A stretch of 33,519 nucleotides of DNA from positions 1 through 33,519 of the forward strand of contig LGRX02034425.1 of assembly GCA_001247695.2 (NCBI GenBank). The letters are read 5' to 3'. The position numbers and the translations under genes are program-made. Below, piece by piece: positions 13,501-25,500 of this stretch. Positions within the stretch are counted from its first letter, which is position 1; the number at the start of each line of letters is the position of its first letter. The notes below the pieces were generated by a model, which saw only the letters and a program-made list of their open reading frames with translations, was not told where the DNA came from and did not search any database. This DNA comes from Cymbomonas tetramitiformis. Lineage: Eukaryota; Chlorophyta; Pyramimonadophyceae; Pyramimonadales; Pyramimonadaceae.

Positions 13501-16500
13501 CGATAATCTGAAGAACACGAATGACCCGCATCGCACGCTCCTCCATGGTGTGGTGCCCGGTTAACAACAAACTACGTTACGCTTCGTGTGTCCTCCATCT
13601 ATGGTGTATGCCAGGTCTCGTTTCATTATATGAATGACTTTTGTTGCATCACCCGGCGAAGCGACGGGCAGTTTTGCGTCACCCGGCGAAGCGACGGGCT
13701 GTTTTGCGTCACCCGGCGAAGCGACGGGCTGTTTTGCGTCACCCGGCGAAGCGACGGGCTGTTTTGCGCGCACCCGGCCGGGCAAGGCTGACGGGCTGCG
13801 CCTCTGCGCTACCCGGCTGCTTTAATGGGCTGCTCTGAAGGCCACCCGCCAGGCGACGGCTGTTTTGGCGTCACCCGCCAAGCGCGACGGGTAGTTCTGG
13901 CGGGCCACCCGCCAAGCGACGGGCTGTCGCGTCACCCGGCCAAGCGACGGGTTGCATCACCCGGCCAAGCGACGGGTTGTTCTGCGTCACCCGCCAAGCG
14001 ACGGGTTGTTCTGCTAGTCACCTGCCAAGCGACGGTTGTTCCATGTCCACCCGGCCAAGCTTACCGGGCAGTTCCATGCGTCACCGTGCCAAGCGACGGG
14101 CAGTTTTGCGTCACCCGGCCAAGCGATCGGCAGTTTTGCGTCACCGCCAAGCGACGGGCTGTTCTGTATCACCCGCCAAGCGACGGCTGTTTTGGCGCTC
14201 TCCGCCAAGCGACGGGCTGGGTACCTTAAGGGCCACCCGGCCAAGCGGACGGGCTAGCTGTTTCGGTCTCGGCTGTTGCCAATGGCAGTCCTTAAGGCCA
14301 CCCGGCCAAGCGACGGTAGTCCTGCGTCACCCGGCGCTGCCGACGGGCAGTTTTGCGTCACCCGGCCAAGCGACGGGCAGTTTTGCGTCACCCGGCCAAG
14401 CGACGGGCAGTTCTGCGTCACCCGGCCAAGTTTTGGAATTCAGAGTCGGGTTATTTGCAACAAGCGAGCGTAAACTTTCATTCTCAAAAGATATAGTAGT
14501 TCGCAGCTTGAAACGCCACGAACTTTAGCGCTCAATCATTACTGATTGGCCAGTCTAAGTGAAAGTTCGCTATTTAGTTAGTTATGACGTGCCACTGCCA
14601 AGTTCATAACGACTGCAGTGACACGTCTGCGATGGGCCGTGAACTATTACACACTGTGTCTTGCCGATGGTCATCATGTGATCCAACGGCCACGATTAGT
14701 TCAGCAGATCTAGATCTAGATCTAAGGGTTTCATAGGGTTTCTTCAGGGTTTCTTCAGGGTTTGATCATCCTGACTGCTGTACAGGGCCTAGACAGTCAT
14801 GCTTTACATCAAACTGATCAGCAGACACTGCAGATTCCAACACCCCTTCTAAAGGGTGACTGTCTAGTTATCCTACTGCCAGTTCTTGGGAATGGTGCCC
14901 CTTCAGTCAGCAATGCCCAGTCCTTGGGATGGTGCCCCTTCAGTCTTCTGGCTCCAGCTCCAGTCTTTGGGATGGTGCCCCCTTCAGTCTTCAGTTCCAG
15001 TGATATGGGGATGGTGCCCCTTCAGCTCCAGTTTATGGGGATGGTGCCCCTTCAATCTTCATTTGATCATCACGGGGTAGGTTGTCAAGATATCCACTCG
15101 TAGTCCAGGATAAAGCTCAGGATGTCCAGATAGTCCAACCTGACAAGCCTCGGGATCATCATCCTCATGCGAGTCGGAGCCCGAGTCCAGATCGGGGATG
15201 GAGTCATCAAAGTTGTCACCAAAGCGGTCACCATCATCATCCTCGGTGAACACCTTCATAGAGTCGAAGATGTGCTTGGTGGCGCCACAATCCAGAACAG
15301 CGCTCTTGTCCATAGTGGAGCGGGGCGCAACTCGCAGGTCAGGATCCACCACCCCCCCGGCTACCTTAGCACAGCGAGCAGTATCATCAGTAGGCACCGC
15401 CAACACTCTGTCCAGCACTGAATAATTGTCGGAGAGGGCGAGTCCAGAGGATGGAGGGTCCACAAAGGCAGATTTACCAGATTGCCCTCCCTCACCAAGA
15501 GCAAATAAAGCCTTACCGGTGTCCTCCAGGCCAGGGTATAAGTCAGATTGCCCACTCCCACAGAGAGCAAATAAAGTCTCACCAGTACCAGAGTGCTTCT
15601 CCTCCTCGCCAGCAGTGTGGGATATAACAACTTCAGGCTCGCCCACCTCCGTCAGGACAGAGTAGTAATTGAACACTGGGAACTCACGTGGCTGGGACCC
15701 CACAGGCACAGAGCCCCGACCACATATCCAGTGCTCGCACAGGGTCGAACTGGAAGGCAGCGACCCAGAGATGCTGAGATTACCAGAGTGCTGCTCCGCC
15801 TCGCCAGCAGTGTGGGATATAACACTCTCACCTGACCCTGAGCTGAGAGCAGAGTGTTCACCTTCCAGAAATTCACACAACGAGAGCTCCACCAGCTCGG
15901 AGTCCTGATACGTTGATAGCTGGCCCAAGGCTGGACAAGAGGTCAGCGAGCCAGAGATGCTATCACAACCAGATTCCAATAGCCCAGAACCGTAGTCACT
16001 GGCATATATATCTTCACCAGTCTCGTCCAGACCAGGGTGTAAGTCAGATGTACTAGCCTCCCGAATGGCAAAAAGGACCTCACCAGCCTCATACAGTCCA
16101 GGATAAAGCTCAGATTTCCCAGCTGCAGCACCAAGATGTTCACCAGGCTTCGGTAAGCTACCATGCTTCTCGTAGTCAGCCACCCTCTTGAGAATCGCCG
16201 CCTTGGTAGTCGGCGAAGCCGTCTTGAAGAACGCATCCCGCTTCTCAACGTTCTTGATGAAACAGTCCTTAGCAGAGTGCCCACGCCTGTGACAGACAGG
16301 GCACGGGACTTTGACAGCAACCTCAGATTCAGAATTGTCGCCGGTGTGGTTCACTGCGAGAGCACAGCGCGTCCCAACAGCACGCGGGGCGAGTATGGTG
16401 TCGTAGTGAGATGTGACGTGGGCCGACAGCACACTCGCGGTCGGCATGGCCTCAGACATGAATTTGGACTTGAGGAGCATATAGTCTGGGTGCAGTCGTA

Positions 16501-19500
16501 CAATAGCCATGGCAGAAAAGATGGTCTCAACCGTCTCCATACACAGAGGCTTGCCAGAAGGAGTAACGCGCGTATTCGCGGAGTATTCGCGTATACAACG
16601 AAGTGTCTCCTTCGACTCCAAAAACGTGGAAAGAGGAGGGGCAAGTCTCGAGAAATGATTCGGTAGCGACAGCAGCCTGTCCACCTGAGTGATGAAGTAG
16701 ACAGCGCTGGTGTTGTGTCGCAATTGGGCCAGTTCCCGCCAAGCTCCGTGACCGTCAGAATGCTCTTCGTAGCTGCGAACAAGAGCGTTCGCAGTACCCG
16801 TGGTAACGCGGCAGAGGAAGTCATAAAACAGTTGATTCGCTTCCTCAAGATAATGTTTATCCTCCCTCACCTCTTGGAGCGGAGTAGACGCCGAAAGCAG
16901 CAGTGCTAGAGAAGGGTGGCGTAAAGACGGCTTAATTCTCGAACAAAACTCGTCCCAATTTCCTTCCTGGTCAGATTTACCAGAAAAGTGCGAGTCCGCG
17001 GAAAGCCCCTTAGTCATATAAGAAAGACTAGGCAAAGGACGTCGCCCACCAGCGGGCGACAAAGGGAGATGCTTGTCCTCAGGGACAGGAGCGGCGTTGA
17101 GGCCTGGCTGATGAAGGTTGCGCAGATCGAAGAGCTGAGCACTCAAACCTTTCACCATATCCTTAAGCGCCGAGATATCCTCCTGCTGGTTACTCAGCAT
17201 AACATCTCGCGAAGACGACTCGCCAGAATAGGACACTTCATATTCTGGCGCGCTACCAGAAGGTGGCGGTGTCGCAGCTTGGCTATAGCTCTTTCTACCT
17301 TGGACCATAGTGAATTCTCTTATGCGCAGCGGAAAATTTGCGTGATAAACGAAAATGGATCCTCACTTACAACGTAAGTGGGCCCATAACCTTTTGGAAT
17401 TCAGAGTCGGGTTATTTGCAACAAGCGAGCGTGAACTTTCATTCTCAAAAGATATAGTAGTTCGCAGCTTGAAACGCCACGAACTTTAGCGCTCAATCAT
17501 TACTGATTGGCCAGTCTAAGTGAAAGTTCGCTATTTAGTTAGTTATGACGTGCCACTGCCAAGTTCATAACGACTGCAGTGACACGTCTGAGATGGGCCG
17601 TGAACTATTACACACTGTGTCTTGCCGATGGTCATCATGTGATCCAACGGCCACGATTAGTTCAGCAGATCTAGATCTAGATCTAAGTGTTTCATAGGGT
17701 TTCTTCAGGGTTTCTTCAGGGTTTGATCATCCTGACTGCTGTACAGGGCCTAGACAGTCATGCTTTACATCAAACTGATCAGCAGACACTGCAGATTCCA
17801 ACACCAAGCGACGGGCTGTTTTGCGTCACCCGGCCAAGCAAAGGGCTGTTCTGCGTGACCCGGCCAAGCGACGGGCTGTTTTGCGTCACCCGGCCAAGCT
17901 GATCACGGGCTGTTTTGCGTCACCCGGCTAAGCGACGGGTTGTTCTGCATCACCCGCCAAGCGACGGGCTGTGCCTCTAAGTGCCACCCGGCGAAGCGAC
18001 GTGGAGCGACCTGCGCCACCCGGCCAAGCGACGGCGGCAGCCCTATGGCCACCCGGCCAAGCGACGGGCTGCTTGGCGTCACCCGGCCAAGCGACGGGCT
18101 GTTCTGCATCACCCGGCCAAGCGACGGGCTGTTCTGCGTCACCCTGCTGGGCAATGGCTGTTCTAAGGCCACCCGCCAAGCGACGGCTGCTTGGCGCCAC
18201 CCGCCAAGCGATGGCAGCCTTTGCGCCACCCGCCAAGCGACGGGTTGTTCTAAGGGCCACCTCGCCAAGCGACGGCTGTCTTGCGACACCCGCCGTTACG
18301 GGCAGTTTTGCGCCACTCCGCCAAGCTGACGGGTTGGTGAAACAAGGCCACCCGGCCAAGCGACGGGTAGTTTTTAAGTACACCCGGCCAAGGATGGGGT
18401 GGTGTTCTGGCGGTCACTCCGGCGTCAAGCGACGGGCTGTTCTGCGTCACCCGGTCAAGCGACGGGCTGTTCTATGCCACCCGCCAAGCGACGGGCTGCT
18501 CTTATACACCCGGCTGCGAGCAGCTTAAGGCCACCCGCCAAGTAAGCGACGGCAGTTCTATGCCACCCGCCAAGCGACGGCTGCTCTGGGCGCGCCACCC
18601 GCCGTTGACGGCAGTTTTGCGTCACCCGCCGTTTACTTGGTTGTGCCTCGCCACCGCCAAAGTTACCGGCAGTTCTGCATCACCCGCCAAGCTAATGGCT
18701 GTTTTTGCGTCACCCGGCCAAGCGACGGGCTGTTCTGCGTCACCCGGCCAAGCGACGGGCTGTTTTGCGTCACCCGGCCAAGCGACGGGCAGTTCTGCGT
18801 CACTTCATACTTATTCTCTCACGTGCACTTCGTGATACTCCAGCCATCACTCTGTAGCATGATGGACACTTTGTGTCCGCTGATTAAATGTCGGGCACCT
18901 TACACCCGTCCATGGGATGATGGCTTCATGCCCTGCCCCACTAGCGGGATATGTGAAACACCTCCTCCAAGTCCTGCCCCTCACGCAAAATAGCGTGAAG
19001 TGCCGCCCTCCCTCAAGAAGCCCTGCCCCCTCGCGGGATGGCGTGAGTGCCGCCTCCTCTTCCTGCCCCCCTTGGCGCGGGATGGCGTGAAGTGCCGCCT
19101 CCCTCAAGCCCTGCCCCCCTCAAGCGCGGGATAGCGTGAAGTGCCGCCCCCTCGGGCTGCCCCCCTCGCGCGGGATAGGCGGCGGTACGCCACCTCTCAA
19201 GCCCACCCGCCCCCCTCAAGCGCGGGATAGCGTGAAGTGCCGCCTCCCCTCAAGCCCTGCCCCCCTCAAGCGCGGGATGGCGTGAGTGCCGCCTCCTCGG
19301 CCTGCCCCCTCAAGCCCCGCCGGGATAGCGTGAGGGGTGGCCCCCCTCCAAGCCCCTGCCCCCTCAAGCGGGATAGCGTGATGCCGCCTCCCTCCAAGCC
19401 CTGCCCCCCCTCAAGCGGGATAGCGTGAAGTGCCGCCTCACAAGCCCGCACCCCCTCCAAGCGCGGGATGGCGTGAAGTGCCGCCCCTCAAGCCCTGCCC

Positions 19501-22500
19501 CCTCAAGCGCGGGATAGCGTGAAGTGCCGCCCCTCCTGACGAGTGCGAGGCGGGAAGTCGGCTCGTGGTGTGGGGCTGCCACTCCATTCTGCACCTGCGC
19601 TCGGTTGCTGTCGATGCTGCAGTCCTCCAGCGCGACGTTGTCTCCCGTGAACTCGCAGAACAGTCCCCCCCCCGAGTCCTGCATACACCCCACGCTGTTA
19701 ATGACCTGGACAAGGCAGACGGGAGGGAGCGGACGTGCACGCCCCGGGATTCAAGGCATCCAACGGTCGTTTTTGACATGCAGAGGGGCCAGAACGCCCC
19801 AAACAGATCAACGGTCATTGTGGACATGCTGAGGGGCCAAGACGCCCCAAGCAGATCAACGGTCATTGTGGACATGCAGAGGGGCCAAGACGCCCCAAAC
19901 AGATCAACGGTCATTGTGGACATGCAGAGGGGCCAAGACGCCCCAAACAGATCAACGGTCATTGTGGACATGCAGAGGGGCCAACATGCCCCACCTTCCC
20001 GGTTGTTCCCGGGCGCGTTTGAAGGGACGCGCCGCAGTGCATGGCGATGAGTGGCCCCGCTAGAGCAGATGGCAGGCGCGCTGCAGGGCACTCACCCCGG
20101 CAGTATTGTTGGACAGGCGGCTTCTTGACAGCGCGAGGCCCGCCAGATATTCAAATTTGCAGTACATCCCTCCCGCATTGACCTACGCAACCCCCAGCAG
20201 GCCCGCCGAGGTTTGGCCGACTGCCGGAAGCGCCTCCCGGCACTTTCGGACATCCAAGCCTGCTGTTCGAGCGCCCCATTGCGGAGAGCCGTGGCGATCC
20301 CACTCGACACACCAAGCAGCCTCACAGTCAGTTCTCGCATCACGGCATCAGGGAGCGGCGTTTGCTGGCATGTATTGGTGTGCGCAGAGGGTCTGCCACT
20401 CCACGTAACGCCTGAGAGTCCGGACCCAAATCTCGGAGTGTGCTCTGAAGCGGAAGCTTTCCCTCCCTTGCTCGGAGCGGTCCGGGAAGGATCCATCAAC
20501 GATCCGTGGCGCCGCTAGTCTAGAGCTCAGCACACGCCGAGCGGCGCGAGGCACACCAACGAAGCTCGTCCGACCATCACCGCTCGCGCATGCATGGAAG
20601 GGGTGAGGGCGTGACACAAATGCCCTGCTGCCGGGCAGGATGTGCAGCAGACTGTGGCAAAGCATGCTGGCTCGGTGGCTAGCAGAGAGATTTCGCAGTT
20701 TGACGCAACCCCTGCATGTTGATCCCAGGGTGGTCTGGAGCGAGCAGATCCTGGTGGCTAGCCCTCCCGGTGGCTCATCGTACGATGAATAGAACCTGTT
20801 GGTCGATGAATGCAAACTATTGGTATGACATTGGAAGATGCATCAAAGCATAAACCAGAAGCGGGCACCGAGGCGGTCCCCGCAGAGACACAGAGACGAC
20901 TTGGCCACACACTGGATGCTGTCAGGTCCGCCGACAAAAGCCAGCCCACCATCACCCCGATAGATGCAAGAAGCATCGAGGAACGTCACAGCTGTGATCA
21001 ACGACAGATGAATCTAACCGACGCCGGGGACGATTTCTGCCCGTCTGTAGGGGCCGCCTGGAGTATGCACGAACAGGGTCTCTGGAGTATGCACGAACAG
21101 GGTCTGTAGGGGCCGCCTGGAGTATGCAAGGACAGGGTCTGTAGGGGACGCCTGGAGTATGCAGAACAGGGTCTGTAGGGGCCGCCTGGAGTATGCACGA
21201 ACAGGGCGGGATGCCAAGGTAGCACCCACACCGGCACACCTCAAACTGAATGCAACACAGCATGAACGCTTGTATGTGTTGATCATTGCCAAACACGCCA
21301 TATCGCATGTTAGTCCCCGGGTAACGGAATAAGCAAACCCTGCTGGCATGGCCCCCGGTGGCCCCCGGGCAATGGATGGGAAACGATTGGTCGATGAATG
21401 CAAAGCATTGGACGGAAAATGGACGATGCACGGAAGCAGTAACCGAAAGCGGGTACCGAGGTGCTCCAAGGGAACACACAGAGTGCGGCTGTCGCTACAC
21501 CCCGCTTCTCCACGCAACAAAAGCAGACTGGTCTGCTCCATTCTTCAAGAGGCAGCCCCCGCCAGAAAGGTGCCACGGGGTTTACAGCTTCCCAGCATCT
21601 ACTTTAAACTGGCAGCCGTCCGCGTTCACAGCGAGCTGCCCGTGCCTCACATCGCGGCTAATGAACACGAGTCCCCCCACAAGTGCAAGAACCATGAGGT
21701 ACCAGACGGACAGCAAGCCCAAGACGAAGCTGGGAAGAGGCAGTGTCCACAAAAGTGGCGCCGCAGGGATGCCCTTCCACACCCTCCAAGCGGTCCTCCC
21801 CGTTCACACACAGACCGGCGTGGCCACATAATGCAACCGGTCTTCTGCTGCTACAGTGTGCCAAAGGAGTCGGTCAAAGGATACGCCACATACAGCTATA
21901 GTGTGCCAAAGGAGTCGGTCCAAGGATAAGCACACACACTGAACGGCATGAGATCGGCCAACAAAAGCCAGCCCACCATCATCCCAGTGGATGTGAAAAG
22001 CAAATCAAGAGCAGGGCGGGGCCGTGACAAGATACCACAAACGCATACATATTCCCAACCCAAATGCAAAGCAGCATGGAAAGATGATACGATGTGACCG
22101 ATCGTCGCCAAACAATTGTTGGTCTCTGGGTTACGGAGTAAGCGGACCCTGCTGGCATGCCCCCCAGTGGCTCCCGGTCGATGGATGGGACCTGTTGGTC
22201 CATGGTTATGTCATGAATGCAGTCACACCACACAGCATGGACACCCCATGTCAAAAAAAGGAAACATGCGGGCACCTAAGTGCTCCCCACAAAATTCAAG
22301 GGAAAACACAGAAGGTGTACTTCACCACCTTCTGCCTCTCCTCGCAGCACGACAGACGAATCTACCGAGCTCTCCAAGAGGCAGTGCCCGCCAGAATGGC
22401 ACCACAGGGATAACCGCCTCCCAAAACCCACTTCCACCCGGCGGCCGTCCCCGTTCACAGCGATCCGTCAGTACTTCATATCAAGGTCAAAGAACACAAG

Positions 22501-25500
22501 TCCCCCGGCATGTGTAATAACCATGAGCACTGTACACGGAGAGGGAGCTAGCGTCAGACGAATCCAAGACACTCCCCAAAAGCGAGCCGTAGACGAATCC
22601 CCGACGCCCTCAAAGAGGCAGTACCCGCCAGAAGGGTACCACAGGGACAGCCACATCCCATCATCCAAATCATTCCAATGGCCGTCCCCGTTCACAACGA
22701 GATGTCAGCACCCCATAACGTGGCTGTCAACCACCAGTCCCCCGGCAGGTGAAAAAGCCCCAAGGCACTGGACATAAATAGAGCCAGCCGCAGACGAATC
22801 CCCGACGCCCTCAAAGAGGCAGTACCCGTCAGAAGGGTACCACAGGGACAGCCACATCCCATCATCCAAAGCACCCAAGTGGCCGTCCCCGTTAACAGCG
22901 AGATGCCACAACCCTATGGCGAGACGTATTCCCGGTCAGCTATGATGGCCCGAACTCCCACCCATTCGGACCTGGTACAATGACACCGTCACGTAAGTCC
23001 CCCAGCTTACGCCTGACGCGCGAGATCCAGCAACCCGGACCTCGTCTATCATACAAACCGGGCCTCTCCACCATAAAGCGCCGCAAAAAGCCCCACAAAC
23101 GCCTGCTGTGGTAACCCTTTTGTGTCATCCTGTGGAAAACAAGAGCTATGTTGTAAACAAAGTCTAGCCAAAGGACACATCTCTCAGCGAACCGATGCAG
23201 TTGGCTCGTGACAATCCCATACTTAGCTTTGTCGGCCAAGTACGAGTCATGTGCAGGGTACCTAATGACCTGGATGTCAGCATATTGTGCATCCGGTTGT
23301 TTGTCATATATGGCAGTCATAAGGCCTCTGCGCCTATTTTGCTTGATGAGTATGTCCATGTAAGGGACACGCACACCCACATGTGCCAAAGATAGACTCA
23401 AAATGTGTTTGGGATAGATCCCTGCAGTGCCGGATTCGTTCAGATATAGATAGTCTTCCATATCTGGAATATTGAACGCCAGCAAGTCATCAATGTATCT
23501 ACAAACGAAAAGAAACCTGTGCGCGTCATGAAAATTCCCCGCCTCCACAAGTCTGCGCATGAACGCAAGCTCATACGTAAAACAGTAGAGGTTGGCAATG
23601 AAGCCCGCACAGCTCGTCCCCATAGGGATCCCCACAATTTGTCTGTAGATCACATCCCCAAACTCGACAAATGTTCCATCCACCAACCCGCAGCATAACT
23701 CAACAAGCCACACACACACACACACACTGAACGGCATGAGGCCCGCCGACAAAAGCCAGTCCACCGTCATCCAGTGGAAATGAGAAACATTCAGGAACTT
23801 TACAGCTGCACTCAATGACAGATGGAATCTACGCGTGGTGGAGGAAGAACGGAAGGAGGAATTCAGGAACAGGGTGGAGCCGTGACGAGATACCACCTAC
23901 TTTGACACATCTCAAACCAAATGCAATGCAATAGGGATAGATGGATGTATGTGTTAAACACTGCCACACATACATTTTGTGAGATAGCGTAATTTTATGT
24001 TGCCTCTGCATGGTCATCCCAGGGTGGTCACACACATGCACACGCAGCGGGGCTCCTAGTGAGCTCCGGAGAATCCGTATAAGTGTCCCGAAGTGTGTGC
24101 TGAATCCTTTGATCCCCGGCGTGGGTACATAGTGCAGTCTTCTGTGGCTACGTTATGCCAAAGGAATCGGTCCAAGGATAAGCCACAAACAGTCAGATAA
24201 GTGTCCCGAAGTGTGTGCTGAATCCTTTGATCCCCGGCGTGGGTACATAGTGCAGCTGGTCTTCTGTGGCTACGGGATGCCAAAGGAGTCGCAAGGATAC
24301 GCATACACACGCAGCGGAGTGGTCCCGAATGTGGGCTTGGTGGTGAGGGGTGGCTCGAGTGGCGGAGGTGAGCCGGCTTCAGAGACACAGCAGCAGTGCG
24401 CTGGCGGGGCAGCCGCAGAGGGGCTCAGGTGGCCCAGTGAGGCTCAGGGGGCAGAGGGGTGGTCCTGCGCATAGGCTTGGTGCTGGAGATAGGGCTCGCG
24501 CAGCTCGGGGGACAGGGATGAACTGGCTTCAGGCACAAGGCAGCAGTGCGCTGGCGGTGCAGAGGGGCTCAGGTGGCTCAGTGAGGCTCAGGGGGTTCCA
24601 TTCTTGCAAAGTGAGCTCCGGATAATCCGGATAAGTGCCCCGGAGTGTGTGCTGAATCCTTTGATCCCCGGTGCAGGTACATAGTGCAACCAACCTTCTG
24701 TGGCTACGTGGCGCCAAAGGAATCAGTCCAAGGATAAGCCACAAACAGTCAGATAAGTGTCCCGAAGTGTGTGCTGAATCCTTTGATCCCTGGTGAGGGT
24801 AAATAGTGCAGACGACCTTTTGTGGCTACGTTATACCAAAGGAGACGGTCCAAGGATAAGCCACAAACAGTCAGATAAGTGTCCCGAAGTGTGTGCTGAA
24901 TCCTTTGAATCCCGGCGTAGGTACATAGTGCAGCCGGTCTTCTGCGGCTACGGGGTGCCAAAGGAGTCGGTCCAAGGATAAGCAGGCACACAGTCTTTCT
25001 CGTCAAGGCAAACCCTGAAGTGTAATTCTTCTGGTCCACACAGAATTCCAGCTCAATGCCTGTGGGGCGAGGGTTGTCATCCGTACATTTGCAAAATTGG
25101 AGGACATGTCACAGGCATCAACGGTGAAGCGGCCGTTGCCGGCATAGACTGCACCGCCGCTCTTCTGCGCTCCCCCCATCCACCGGCCCTCGAATCTGGC
25201 ATCTCCCCCACATTGCACACTTCCCGGCGGACTGCCGAAGCTGCGACGCCATCCTGTTGACGCGTGTGCAGCAGAGGCCATCCTTGCAGCGTGCCAGAAT
25301 GCCTCCACTGAAGCGGACATGCCGATGACGAGGTGGGCTGACTTGGGTATGGCACATGACGCGCTGCTACCCGCTATTCCACTGGAGCGCGCGGCACTGG
25401 TGAAACAATGCCCATCACAGGGGTCTGATGCATGCAGCCGGATTGGTCGGCATCGCCCCACACCATCGACAGCCGAGCCGCGCTGCCGCTTTCCATGACT

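Larger units (their letters stand above)
14431..17803 (-). mobile_element. Non-autonomous Ty1/copia-type LTR retrotransposon
   Basis: Two direct LTRs of 412 bp (14431-14842 and 17392-17803) flank a 2.5-kb interior transcribed on the minus strand. The minus-strand LTR starts TGTTGGAATC. The insertion is bracketed by the 5-bp direct repeat CCAAG at 14426-14430 and 17804-17808, a duplicated piece of the 30-bp minisatellite unit. A primer site adjoins the 5' LTR and a purine tract adjoins the 3' LTR. The only ORF is gag with a protease-like motif; RT, RNase H and integrase are absent, so movement would need enzymes from another copy. It lies in an intron of the large gene, in the same orientation. 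Confidence 0.93.

Noticed and set aside
13825..14528. Plus-strand ORFs of 130-185 codons rich in PSDG / AKRR repeats
   Set aside because: These are readings of the stop-free 30-bp minisatellite in different frames, with no start context, domain or independent evidence.
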